Shown: positions 51,819 through 60,125, counted from the first letter of the stretch. The stretch: DNA of 64,000 bases from Symbiodinium natans (GCA_905221605.1 CAJNDS010002166.1:557764-621763); one strand, 5' to 3'. Numbers and translations: made by a program. Notes: generated by a model from the letters alone, not told the origin.

Positions 51819-52097
51819 GTGCTGCCTGCGCACGTAGCTGTGCGTTGCTGTGTTAACGGGGCTCTGGGTTCAACCGGTTTTTGGTTCCCAGGCTCTTTCT
51901 TAACCCCAACTCCTCAGCTCGAGCCATTGTGCGCGCAAATTTGTGGGTCAGCTTCGCGGAACAAAGACTGCACGAGCAAGTGACCCCTTCAAGTGGAGCC
52001 CCAAGTCCGGCAACGAGCAGTTAAAAAGGAAAAAAAAAAACTGCAAAGGGAGTACTGCTAAGCACTCTTGTTGACAAGGGTAGGGCTACCCACCCCA

Positions 52098-53081
52098 ATG
52101 GCGAAGCCTCGGCCGTTCTTCACCTGCAAGAAGTGCGGAGACGCTTCCTGGATTTACCAGAACCAGGCAGCCAAAACACCCCACTGCAAATACTGTGGGA
52201 ACAAATGGCCCCAGCCAAAGCAGTCGCAAGCGGAAGCCTGGACATGGTACCCCCAATATTGGGAACCGGAAGCGTGGACCCCAAATAGCCGCAAACCACG
52301 CAGCCCGAAGCCCCGCAAGCAAGGGAAGGCAGCTGCTGCCTTGGAGCAGGCGTGGAAGAACCTTGGGCCAGAGGCCCGAGCCGCCATCGAAGAGGCAGGA
52401 TGGAGCCCAAGTAGGGACCTCCAAGCGCCGCCTGGCCTGGGAGGGATAGAGCAGCTCACCCCCCAGGAATATCATGGCGCAGTCAGCGAGCTGTGGAAGG
52501 ACGCGGACGCAGCCACACAAAAGGTGCTCAAGGCAGCAGGCATTGAGCCCCCAAGGCAAGAGGCGGACGAGTCCCTCACGCCAAGAAAGGCCCTGCAGAA
52601 AGTTATGCAGGAACATAAGCAGCTCACGGCTGAGCACCGGGGACTCATCGCCAAGAAGGCGGCACTGCAAGTCAAGACAGAGAAGCTCAAGCAGCAGTTT
52701 CACCAAAGCATCGCCGACCTAGGGAGCCTCACCAAGGAAATCGAAGAAAAAGAACAAGCGGTCGAAAAGGCCCAGGAAAGAGCTCGCGAGCAAATTAAAG
52801 GGCCTCAAGCTCCAGCCGCAGTCGAGGAAATCACCGCCATCCTCAAGCAGGCTGGAATACAGCTCACCCCCGAACTGGGGGAACAAATTTGTCAGCACAT
52901 TGCCCAAAGACCAGAGCTTGATCTTGAAATGGAAAGCGTCTGGGGAGTAGAGGCAGGGACACCGGCTGAGCTGCTCGCCAGTGGACCCGGCCCCGCGTAC
53001 GGGCCAGCAAGACGCAAAAGTGTCCAACGCGAGAGTCCGCTCGAGGCCGCCCCCCCCGGGCAGGCGGAGCACTCCGCGTAG
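52098..53081 (+). CDS. Retroelement ORF1: zinc-ribbon, coiled-coil protein
   Basis: 327 residues from the ATG at 52098 (MAKPRPFFTCKKCGDASW). C10-x2-C13 and C30-x2-C33 form a zinc-ribbon-like module, a common N-terminus in dinoflagellate retroelement-related proteins. Residues about 164-233 are rich in K/E/Q/A with long heptad-like stretches, predicted coiled coil. This suits a LINE ORF1 role: binding element RNA and self-association in a ribonucleoprotein. A middle region (44-80) is Trp/Pro/Lys rich. It ends at TAG 53079-53081, and the same frame stays open downstream into the endonuclease ORF. No RRM or CCHC knuckle was seen. The assignment rests on position and architecture, not a search. 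Confidence 0.7.
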   Translation: MAKPRPFFTCKKCGDASWIYQNQAAKTPHCKYCGNKWPQPKQSQAEAWTWYPQYWEPEAWTPNSRKPRSPKPRKQGKAAAALEQAWKNLGPEARAAIEEAGWSPSRDLQAPPGLGGIEQLTPQEYHGAVSELWKDADAATQKVLKAAGIEPPRQEADESLTPRKALQKVMQEHKQLTAEHRGLIAKKAALQVKTEKLKQQFHQSIADLGSLTKEIEEKEQAVEKAQERAREQIKGPQAPAAVEEITAILKQAGIQLTPELGEQICQHIAQRPELDLEMESVWGVEAGTPAELLASGPGPAYGPARRKSVQRESPLEAAPPGQAEHSA

Positions 53082-54881
53082 GAAACAGGGTGGCCCTGGA
53101 GGCGGCGGCAACCCTCCAGGACCGCTTCACCCGTTCAGCCGCAACCCGCCCCTGGGGCCGTTAAGCTGGCGCAGGAGCACTTACCTCCGCACAAGGAGTT
53201 GCTTCTGCCCCAACCCCAACCGGGGGAAGCTGGCGACTGTGAGCAGTCCCACAGCCTATCCTGTCCACGGAGCACTGCCCACCGGCTGCAAGCCAAGCGC
53301 AGCACCAAGGCCCAGAGGAAAGGACTCAGCCGCACAGCGTCTGGACAAAGAGTGCTGAAGCGGGTGAGCCCCTCTCTGTACCCCCTTGGCAATATAGGGG
53401 AGCCGCTCCTCACTGGTGCCCTCTTCTTCAAAGAAGGTTTCGTCTCCCCGCAATCCTTTCCTAAAAGGCGCAGAACTCGGAACCGAAGCAAGCCCCTTAA
53501 CGGTCAGAATGGTGGCCAAGAGGCGGTAAGCCTGCACAGGCGCAAGCTCAAAGCACGGCTCAAAAAGTGGAAGTACATTCAAAGCATTCTCCAGAAACAC
53601 TCGGAAATCCCTGAGTGCGAAGAGGAGGCCATTCTCAACCTGGCTGAAGAAGTGGAGGGTGGTGGTGACCCCGGTTCCCTGGAGACCTGGACCATCAAAG
53701 CTCTTCTTGAAGCAGCGTCCAGCAGGGACTCTTCAGGGTTGGAGCTCCTCGCCCGCGCCGCCGAGGATATTATCGACGATCTTCAGGCTGGCAGAGATAG
53801 CGTAATTGCGATCCGGTCCTCAAACATCACCACTTGGAGGAAGGAAATCCAGGCTTGGATAAAGGCCAGCAAGGAGGACATTTTCCTTCTGCAAGAGACT
53901 CACCTTAACAAGAAGGCCTACCACCAGATGTACCGGCAAATGACGCAGGCCGGGTATCAGGTGTTCGGGGGTCAAGCGCACCCGTGCGAGACCAAAGGCA
54001 CTAAAGGTGGAGTCTGCGTCCTCGTAAAATCGCACATGCAGGCGGCCTCCCAAGGCCAGCACATTGTTGAAGGTGCAGGAATAGAGGCGATATGTGTCCG
54101 CCGGGGAGGTGTTAGCCTCCTTCTCATCAGCGTCTACCTCAAGTGCAGCACCCCGCTCGATATTCCTCCCAACAGCGAAATCATGGCAGCCCTGCTCAGC
54201 ATGCTTTCGCAGCATAAAGGACAGTGGCTAGTCGCAGGAGACTGGAACTGCACACCGGAAGAGCTTCTCTCCACTAACATTCTGCCCCATATTAAGGGTC
54301 ACCTGATCGCAACTGGAGAGGCAACGTGCCAATCCGGTCGAGAGCTCGATTTTTACATCATCAGTGCAGGCCTGCAAGGCAAGGTCAGAAGCACGGTGGA
54401 CTGGACAGTGCCCCACAGGCCGCACGCTGGCCTCTGTATTTCCCTTACCGTGCCTGGCAAAAGGGCTACTCTCCGCCAGCTTCCATGTTTCCCCGAGGCT
54501 ATAGCTGTGGAGGAGCCTGTGTATGAATCCGCCAGTGTTCAAACACCCATCAGCATCCTCGGCCAGACCAGCATCAACGACGTCGTGTCTCTTTCCTTTG
54601 CACGTCTGTCAGCAGCATGCCAAAAGGCCCTCTACCCCAACGAGACAATGCCAAGGGGAGCCAGCCTCGACTTTCTGCGAAAGCCGGCACTCAAGCCCGA
54701 CCCGGTGGGGTTGTACTCCGCCCAGCCCGCGCTCTGGGCGAAGGCGGCAGCCTGGTTACTCGGCCTCACCACCGACTGTGCCCGGGCTTACCCGGCCTCC
54801 GGCGTGCATCAGCTCATAGGGACCCTCCTTGTGCCTGAAGGGTACGGCGCCAAGCCTGGCTGGCAAACAGACCTTTTATGA
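53082..54881 (+). CDS. Retroelement endonuclease ORF (EEP/apurinic-type)
   Basis: The open frame runs from just after the ORF1 TAG to TGA 54879-54881. It would nick target DNA to prime reverse transcription. Motifs in order: FLLQETHL (catalytic Glu codon 53895-53897), GGVCVLVKS, LLISVYLKC, WLVAGDWNC (Asp and Asn codons 54240-54248) and ELDFYIIS, all typical of the exonuclease-endonuclease-phosphatase fold. The usual terminal S-D-H appears as R-P-H (HRPHAGLCISL), so the aspartate seems replaced. The region before the domain is basic. The first in-frame ATG is 53928, after the catalytic Glu, so translation must enter by readthrough of the TAG, a non-ATG start or another route. A C-terminal stretch of about 130 residues has no known domain. 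The end overlaps the next ORF as ATGA. Confidence 0.75.
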   Translation, partial: ETGWPWRRRQPSRTASPVQPQPAPGAVKLAQEHLPPHKELLLPQPQPGEAGDCEQSHSLSCPRSTAHRLQAKRSTKAQRKGLSRTASGQRVLKRVSPSLYPLGNIGEPLLTGALFFKEGFVSPQSFPKRRRTRNRSKPLNGQNGGQEAVSLHRRKLKARLKKWKYIQSILQKHSEIPECEEEAILNLAEEVEGGGDPGSLETWTIKALLEAASSRDSSGLELLARAAEDIIDDLQAGRDSVIAIRSSNITTWRKEIQAWIKASKEDIFLLQETHLNKKAYHQMYRQMTQAGYQVFGGQAHPCETKGTKGGVCVLVKSHMQAASQGQHIVEGAGIEAICVRRGGVSLLLISVYLKCSTPLDIPPNSEIMAALLSMLSQHKGQWLVAGDWNCTPEELLSTNILPHIKGHLIATGEATCQSGRELDFYIISAGLQGKVRSTVDWTVPHRPHAGLCISLTVPGKRATLRQLPCFPEAIAVEEPVYESASVQTPISILGQTSINDVVSLSFARLSAACQKALYPNETMPRGASLDFLRKPALKPDPVGLYSAQPALWAKAAAWLLGLTTDCARAYPASGVHQLIGTLLVPEGYGAKPGWQTDLL

Positions 54882-57800
54882 ATACCCTTCTTGGCCAAAG
54901 TGAGGTCCAGGAGGAGCTGGTAGAGTGGGTCAATGCCATCGCCAAGCACTCAAGCAGCGAAGCGCGAAAAACCGGGCGCGCGGAGTATGAAGAATGGATC
55001 ACCGGCGCCGTCAAGAAAGGTATGAGGCCTCTTTTCAGGGCAGTCAAGGCACACGAGCAGTGTTTCGACCGGCCCTTCCGCGATCATGACCCAAAAAGCA
55101 GACCATTTTTGAGGCTTAAGCAGTGGATGCCAATCTGGAAAGCAGGCCCCTCGCCTGCCGAGGCCTGCATCGCGCGGGTTAAAGACCGGGCTATATGCGA
55201 ACGGGCAACGCTGGCCCCGCTCAGCTCCGACGAAGTCGGCACCAGGCTTCGGCGATGCCCCCTCCGGGCGCCAGGCCCTGACGGGTGGACCCCCGCTATG
55301 GCCCGCAGCCTGCCTCCCGAAGCGGTTGAGGAGCTCACCGCCATCCTCAACCTCATAGAAGAAAAAGGGGAAGCCCCTGCGCAGTGGAGGATCGTAAAGG
55401 TCGTCATGCTTGTAAAGAACGAAGTGGTGGAACGCCCTATTGGGCTTTGCCACATCGTTTACAAGATATGGATGCAAGCCAGATACGGGCTTATTCAAGC
55501 CTGGCTGTCCGAATACACCAAGACGGCAACTTGGGACGCTGCCCAACCGGGCGTCGCGTGCTTGAGTATTGCTGTACAGCGGGTTCTGCAAGCCGAAATT
55601 GCCAAATGCAGCAAGCGGCCCCGCATCTCGCTTTTCCTTGACCTTTCTACGTTTTTTGAAACAGTCGATCACCACAAGCTGGCGCACATGGCAGAGATCC
55701 TCGCCTTTCCAGCAACGGTCCTGAATGTAGCCCTTCAAGTTTATCGGGGCGGCAGAGTAATTTGCTCGGAAGGGCAAACCAGCCCGCCCGCTTTCCCCAC
55801 GAGAGGTATCGTCGCCGGTTGCCCGGCGGCGCCTGTGCTGAGCAAAGTCGCTCTTCACCTCCCGTGCTCTCGAGCCTCGGACTCTGGGCTGGCAGACAAC
55901 ATCGACGTATGGATCGATGATATAAGCGCAGACTTCGAGGGGCGCAACCCAGCGGAAGTAGCCTGGAAAGCCGTCAAGCTGTACAGACAGCTGCGCGCCG
56001 ACCTTGGGAGTGAGTCGCTCCTCCTCAGCGAAAAGAAGTCCGCTTTCATCTGTACCGATAAAACTGTCGCCAAGAGCCTACAGCAGCTCTTAAAGCCAGG
56101 TGAGCCGAAAATTGAAAATCTGGTCAAAGACTTAGGAGTGGACAGCGCAGGAGCGCGCAGAAGGAGGGTTAAGCAGTCCAACACCCGCCTCCGCAAAGCT
56201 GGACTGCGTAGCCAAAAACTGCGCCAGCTAAGGGTCCCCGACAAGAAATGCCTCCACAGGGCATCCAGAGCCTCAATCTTCACGGCGGGCACGTGGGGGC
56301 ACCAGGCGGCGGGGCTTTCCCCGAAGCGTATGAAATCAGTGCGAGCTGCCGCCGGGACCCACGCAGGCCGCTTAGGGTATGGATCCTTGGACGTGGTCTA
56401 CGACCTCGGCGAGAACGGGGTCACAGATCCTATGAAAAGGATCATCCTCGAACATTGGAGCACCCTTGCCCACTGTGTCAAAGCCGACAAGCCAGCAGCT
56501 CAGAAGTTACTCACGGCGTGGGAGGTCATGTGGAAAAGGGGCTCGAACAGCCCTCACCCTTGGCGCATTGCTGTGGAGCCCCTCGGCGCTATGCAGTGCT
56601 ACCTACGCGACATGGGGTATGATGCGCCAACCTTCTCCTCTTGGAGGCGGCCTACAGGAAGCATCGTCATCCCATGGGGCTCCCCCACAGCTGGCCTAGA
56701 AGTCAAGGATCAGCTGGATGCAGCAATCGACCAGGACAGGTGGCAAAGGATTGCGGCGCAAGAAGGAGGTACAGGAGCTGAGCAAGGGCTGGATTGGAGC
56801 GCGGCCAGAAAGCTCCTCAAAAAACACTCCAAAAACCACCTCCTCCGTTCGGGTCTGCGCATGCTGTGGCAAGGTGCTATCAAAAGAGCCTCACACGGGG
56901 GGCCCGATGCGTGTGAGGTGTGCGGGGAACCCAACACGCTTCGCCACGCTCTGCAGGAATGCCCTGCTTGGGCAAGCCATGACATTGGGCCTGACCCTGC
57001 ATGGAGGGTAAGCCTGCCCCAAGCTCCTCGTTGCCTTTGGGAAAGAGGTCTGGTCCCCAAGCAGCTCACCGTGCACCCGGCCCTGCCGGCTGAGCTCCTC
57101 GCCGTGCAAAAAACGGGGTTCTTCCTTCAGCCTGATCCGTGCAAGGAGGTGTATTTCGGGACCGACGCCACGGGAGGCCCCAAGGGCAATGATCCCAGGC
57201 TCCGCCTTGTCTCCTGGGCAGTTGTTGCCATCCAAGCCCTGGGAGGAGACCTTCCGACTGACCCGGCGGGGGAGCTGTTCCCCAAAACGCGCTTCAAGGT
57301 TGTAGGAACCATGAAGGGGGCGCTCCAAATTGGAGCCACGGTCAATGACGGCGAATGTGTTGCTCTCGACCAGCTCGCCTGTTTTGTCGGCCAAACCGCC
57401 AGCGTTGCGGTCGACAGCAAAGTCGCTGCTAAGCGTTGCCAAAACCCAATTGCGGAGAGGATATGGCCGCAAATATGGGAAAGTCAAGCTAGCCAGAGGG
57501 CAAGGCTCCAAGTCACCTGGACGAAAGGCCACTTAAACGAAGAGCAGCACGCAAAGAGATTTGGCGTGAGCTGCAATTGGGCGTGGGCAGCCAACCTCCT
57601 CGCCGACGATATCTGTGGTAAGCTCAGCGCCTGCCTCTTCTCGCAGGAGCAAGCGGCGCTCACCGACACATGCGACAAGGTGGCCACTGCGGTTAGCGCA
57701 TGGTTAGGCAAGAGATGCGCTCACCTCCTTGCCACAGCCAAACCCACGAAGGGACCCAAGGACCACCCTTTTCAGGAGCTACCCAATAAGAACCCCTCTC

Positions 57801-58048
57801 CCCCGAAAGCAGTGGGCCCTAATAAAAAGCAGCGGATGCTTGCGGCCTCGGCCGTGCAAGATCCGCGCACGGGACACACATGGAAGGTCACCTCGCACAC
57901 TGTGTCCAATCTCTGCATGAAATGCAGCACTTGCGGATTGCTTGCGCAGCAAAAAGGCCATGCGCCTTTCCTAGAGAGCATCCTCCCTGTGCCGGCAGAG
58001 AGGCCTCTGTCCCGCATTCCGCCAAAGTCCACTGCAGCCACAGTATGA
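54878..58048 (+). CDS. Retroelement reverse transcriptase-RNase H protein
   Basis: 1056 residues from ATG 54878, overlapping the previous stop by ATGA. Domains in order: thumb/palm RT with motif A FLDLSTFFETVDH (D255), motif B RGIVAGCPAAP (309-319) and motif C WIDDIS (D347, D348; the usual F/Y-A-D-D is I-D-D). Then a C-x2-C-x7-H-x4-C finger (C679, C682, H690, C695). Then RNase H with D763 (TDATGG), E826 (DGECVAL), D846 (VDSKV), H885 (TKGHL) and D911 (ANLLADD), all catalytic positions present. The C-terminus has CMKCSTC (1013-1019). It copies the element RNA at the nicked target, and the RNase H can remove template RNA. RNase H occurs in some LINE clades. The endonuclease, usually fused to RT, is a separate ORF here. 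No internal stop. Confidence 0.9.
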   Translation: MNTLLGQSEVQEELVEWVNAIAKHSSSEARKTGRAEYEEWITGAVKKGMRPLFRAVKAHEQCFDRPFRDHDPKSRPFLRLKQWMPIWKAGPSPAEACIARVKDRAICERATLAPLSSDEVGTRLRRCPLRAPGPDGWTPAMARSLPPEAVEELTAILNLIEEKGEAPAQWRIVKVVMLVKNEVVERPIGLCHIVYKIWMQARYGLIQAWLSEYTKTATWDAAQPGVACLSIAVQRVLQAEIAKCSKRPRISLFLDLSTFFETVDHHKLAHMAEILAFPATVLNVALQVYRGGRVICSEGQTSPPAFPTRGIVAGCPAAPVLSKVALHLPCSRASDSGLADNIDVWIDDISADFEGRNPAEVAWKAVKLYRQLRADLGSESLLLSEKKSAFICTDKTVAKSLQQLLKPGEPKIENLVKDLGVDSAGARRRRVKQSNTRLRKAGLRSQKLRQLRVPDKKCLHRASRASIFTAGTWGHQAAGLSPKRMKSVRAAAGTHAGRLGYGSLDVVYDLGENGVTDPMKRIILEHWSTLAHCVKADKPAAQKLLTAWEVMWKRGSNSPHPWRIAVEPLGAMQCYLRDMGYDAPTFSSWRRPTGSIVIPWGSPTAGLEVKDQLDAAIDQDRWQRIAAQEGGTGAEQGLDWSAARKLLKKHSKNHLLRSGLRMLWQGAIKRASHGGPDACEVCGEPNTLRHALQECPAWASHDIGPDPAWRVSLPQAPRCLWERGLVPKQLTVHPALPAELLAVQKTGFFLQPDPCKEVYFGTDATGGPKGNDPRLRLVSWAVVAIQALGGDLPTDPAGELFPKTRFKVVGTMKGALQIGATVNDGECVALDQLACFVGQTASVAVDSKVAAKRCQNPIAERIWPQIWESQASQRARLQVTWTKGHLNEEQHAKRFGVSCNWAWAANLLADDICGKLSACLFSQEQAALTDTCDKVATAVSAWLGKRCAHLLATAKPTKGPKDHPFQELPNKNPSPPKAVGPNKKQRMLAASAVQDPRTGHTWKVTSHTVSNLCMKCSTCGLLAQQKGHAPFLESILPVPAERPLSRIPPKSTAATV

Positions 58049-58329
58049 CCAACCAGGGTAACGCATGGCAATGTACCCAGTGCCATGCCAAGCTAAAGTT
58101 CAGGTTCACCACCACCTCCGCGTGCCTGAAATCGGCCTGCGCAGGCAAGAGTGTTCGCAAAAAAGCAGTCACAAGGGAGGGCCCGGGGACGGGGTGCCTG
58201 CCCAACAGGGGAACATCATTGCGGCCTTCCATGCAAAGGACCGCCCCTTTTCCTCCCGTAATTGTGATTGTGGCCCAAACCCCCGCCCCACCTCCGGGGA
58301 AGCCAATCCCTCCAACCGCGCCGAAGTAG
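58045..58329 (+). CDS. Retroelement small ORF, zinc-finger-like
   Basis: 94 residues starting at the ATG that overlaps the RT stop as ATGA (58045-58048). The N-terminus MTNQGNAWQCTQCHAKLKFR continues with C27 and C32, giving C-x2-C and C-x4-C pairs, a possible zinc-binding module. The rest is basic then Pro-rich (PAPPPGKPIPPTAPK). It resembles the C-terminal cysteine motif of the preceding protein, so it may be a nucleic-acid-binding accessory. The overlap repeats the coupling at 54878. An alternative is that it is the tail of the RT protein reached by frameshift. Confidence 0.55.
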   Translation: MTNQGNAWQCTQCHAKLKFRFTTTSACLKSACAGKSVRKKAVTREGPGTGCLPNRGTSLRPSMQRTAPFPPVIVIVAQTPAPPPGKPIPPTAPK

Positions 58330-58708
58330 GGGAGGGACCACCTTTCCTGGTAACGGGTTTTTCCCCTAATCTTGGCGAAAGCTTTCCCCCAATGCAACGG
58401 GGCCCCAAGCCTAAGGCCAAACCAACGAAAACTTGCCCTCTCATGCAAAAGCCCCTCATGTTTAAGTAATCCGGCTTTCCTCGCAGCCGTTGGCTCAAGA
58501 GGGACGCGCTGCGCGCCCTTAGGTGCCCGCAGAGCTGAGCTAACACATAAGATTGTAGCTAGAAGGTACGCTGCACCGCCCGCCCCAGACCCTTAACCAG
58601 AAGGTGCGCTGCGCCCTCCACTGACAGTTAGGGACAGGTAGGGATTTCGCAGGGTAGCCGCCGCCCAACCCCGCCTCTGTATCCCTTGCAGGTGAGCTTC
58701 TCCCTGCC
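58330..58708 (+). other. Region between small ORF and ORF5, with splice-acceptor-like sites
   Basis: No long ORF of its own beyond 58469. TTTCCTCGCAG followed by CCGTTGGCTCAAG (58487-58499) resembles a trans-splice acceptor plus a spliced-leader 3' end. A second pyrimidine-rich acceptor-like TATCCCTTGCAG is at about 58680-58691, 17 bp before the ORF5 ATG. AAGGTNCGCTGCNCC occurs twice (about 58565 and 58601). Confidence 0.4.
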
Positions 58709-59953
58709 ATGGGCAAACCAGGGCAGGGCAAGTACCAGCCGAAAGGTAAGGGATGCAAGGGCAAAACAAAGAGCACTCTTCCCCGTCAACTTCAGGATGC
58801 AGCAGCTGTTGTCAACAGCAAACGAAGGAGCGAGAACTTGCCCACAAAGTCAGTCGCCTCCATAGCTAGGTCCAAGGCGAGATCTGGCTTGCACCATGAT
58901 GCAATATCTGAGGCTCGAGAGATCGACAGCAGGAGCATAGCTGCACCGGCGAAAGCCCCGCCGCCCCCTCCTGAATCCAAGCGACAAAAGGAGGAGAGGG
59001 AAGCGAGGGAGGCGCTCAAAATTGCATGCGCTGAGCCACTGCCGTGGAAAAGGCGAGAAATGAAGAGAGCCCAGTCGCAGGATAGTGGAGCCCTTTCGAG
59101 CACTGGGCCTACGGAGGAGGTAGCTCAGGCGGCTCTCCGGGCCACACCGCCGTGGGTTGAGATGCTCACCCAATCGGCCAACGGCGAAGCGACACTGACA
59201 GGACCGCGTGAGCCCAACAGAAGCAACCCTAGGGCGCTGCTTCACTTTGTGCCCCAAAGGTTGATGCCCACTGCAGAGGCCTGGCCTTTCGGGCCCCTCA
59301 CGCAACTCAAGCCTGGGAACGACAAAATCACGTTTGCTCTCCCTGACGATTGGATCCTCAAAATGTCCATCCAACAGTTAACACCAGAGAAGGCCTACGG
59401 TGAGTTGCTCCCGGGCTTGGTGGCAAGGACCATTTGGACCGGAAGGCTGAGGGTACGCCTGTTTACCACGGAGGCAGCCACGACGCTGGCGCTCGAGGGT
59501 TCCATCCAGGCCAAGATGGACCATGCGATTGACTGGCTCACCCACGCTGGGTCAAGAGATCGCCTCCGTTTCCTGGCGTACTACAGCATTGTTTTGGTAT
59601 ACCTTGCCTCAACCTGCCAACTTACTTTGAAAGACCTCGGAGAGAACAATCTCGCACTGTGGCCGGGTACGAGCTCCTCCCCGGTTCCGCGCCTTGGCTT
59701 TTACGACACCCTGACTTGGAGGAAAGGCGGCAAACCGTCCACAGGGTGGAGTGGCTTCTGGAACCTCGTCAAGAAGTTTGAGCCATTGCGGGTCAGCTGG
59801 TTTGCCTCTGTCCTGGCAGACCCTTTCAAGAACCCCGGGGCCACAGTCCAAACTCTCCTTGAGGAATGCCAGCCCTATCTCGAGCATCTGATTCATCAAG
59901 GAGTTCTAACTCCGCAGGGGCATTTTGCCGAAAATGAACCTGCTCGAGGATAA
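58709..59953 (+). CDS. Retroelement ORF5: 414-residue protein of unknown function
   Basis: Starts ATG 58709 (MGKPGQGKYQPKGKGCKGKT). A basic, Gly/Lys-rich N-terminus suggests nucleic-acid binding. A mixed charged region with a PPPPP run (about 85-91) and KRQKEEREAREALK follows. The C-terminal half is globular and Trp/Leu rich (FALPDDWILKMSIQQLTPEK, LRFLAYYSIVLVYLAST, WSGFWNLVKKFEPLRVSWFA). I recognise no domain. It is inside the flanking direct repeats, on the same strand as the other ORFs, with no stop, so it is probably element-encoded. Its place after RT is unusual. It could be a coat-like or targeting protein, or captured host sequence; these are guesses. It may be translated from a trans-spliced transcript starting near 58691. 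Confidence 0.6.
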   Translation: MGKPGQGKYQPKGKGCKGKTKSTLPRQLQDAAAVVNSKRRSENLPTKSVASIARSKARSGLHHDAISEAREIDSRSIAAPAKAPPPPPESKRQKEEREAREALKIACAEPLPWKRREMKRAQSQDSGALSSTGPTEEVAQAALRATPPWVEMLTQSANGEATLTGPREPNRSNPRALLHFVPQRLMPTAEAWPFGPLTQLKPGNDKITFALPDDWILKMSIQQLTPEKAYGELLPGLVARTIWTGRLRVRLFTTEAATTLALEGSIQAKMDHAIDWLTHAGSRDRLRFLAYYSIVLVYLASTCQLTLKDLGENNLALWPGTSSSPVPRLGFYDTLTWRKGGKPSTGWSGFWNLVKKFEPLRVSWFASVLADPFKNPGATVQTLLEECQPYLEHLIHQGVLTPQGHFAENEPARG

Positions 59954-60111
59954 GAGATTTCGGGCCCAACACGGGGCTGGTGCACATATAATTGGGACAT
60001 GGTGAGCTGCTCCCTTTCCCGTTTTCGCAGCCCCGCTGCCGTTTCACTTTAACCGGTCGAGCATTGCGCTCCCGAAGGGGCACCGCCCAGCGAATCTGAC
60101 CGCTTGAGATA

Positions 60112-60125
60112 TAAGCCCTGTAAAA
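60112..60125. repeat. Putative 3' target-site duplication of the retroelement
   Basis: TAAGCCCTGTAAAA, identical to 51778-51791. Preceding base differs (A versus G), following base differs (C versus A). Further CCCTGTAAGCCC sequence follows, as in the 5' flank. Confidence 0.5.

Larger units (their letters stand above)
51792..60111 (+). mobile_element. Non-LTR (LINE-type) retrotransposon, about 8.3 kb, five ORFs
   Basis: All ORFs are on the plus strand: ORF1 (52098-53081), endonuclease (53082-54881), RT-RNase H (54878-58048), small zinc-finger ORF (58045-58329) and a 414-residue ORF (58709-59953). A 14-bp direct repeat flanks the unit. There are no long terminal repeats, no integrase and no protease, and the EEP endonuclease plus RT identifies a non-LTR element. 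The 5' end begins with A residues and TGGCTCAAGGCTCAAG. There is no poly(A) tail at the 3' end. All long ORFs are intact apart from the TAG between the first two, so it may be young. The polyprotein is split across more ORFs than usual for LINEs. Confidence 0.75.

Noticed and set aside
52086-52706. Long minus-strand ORFs over the retroelement
   Set aside because: Shadow frames in GC-rich coding sequence; the plus strand carries the recognisable motifs.
51792-60111. LTR retrotransposon or DNA virus origin
   Set aside because: No long terminal repeats, protease or integrase; an EEP endonuclease with a LINE-type RT fits a non-LTR element.
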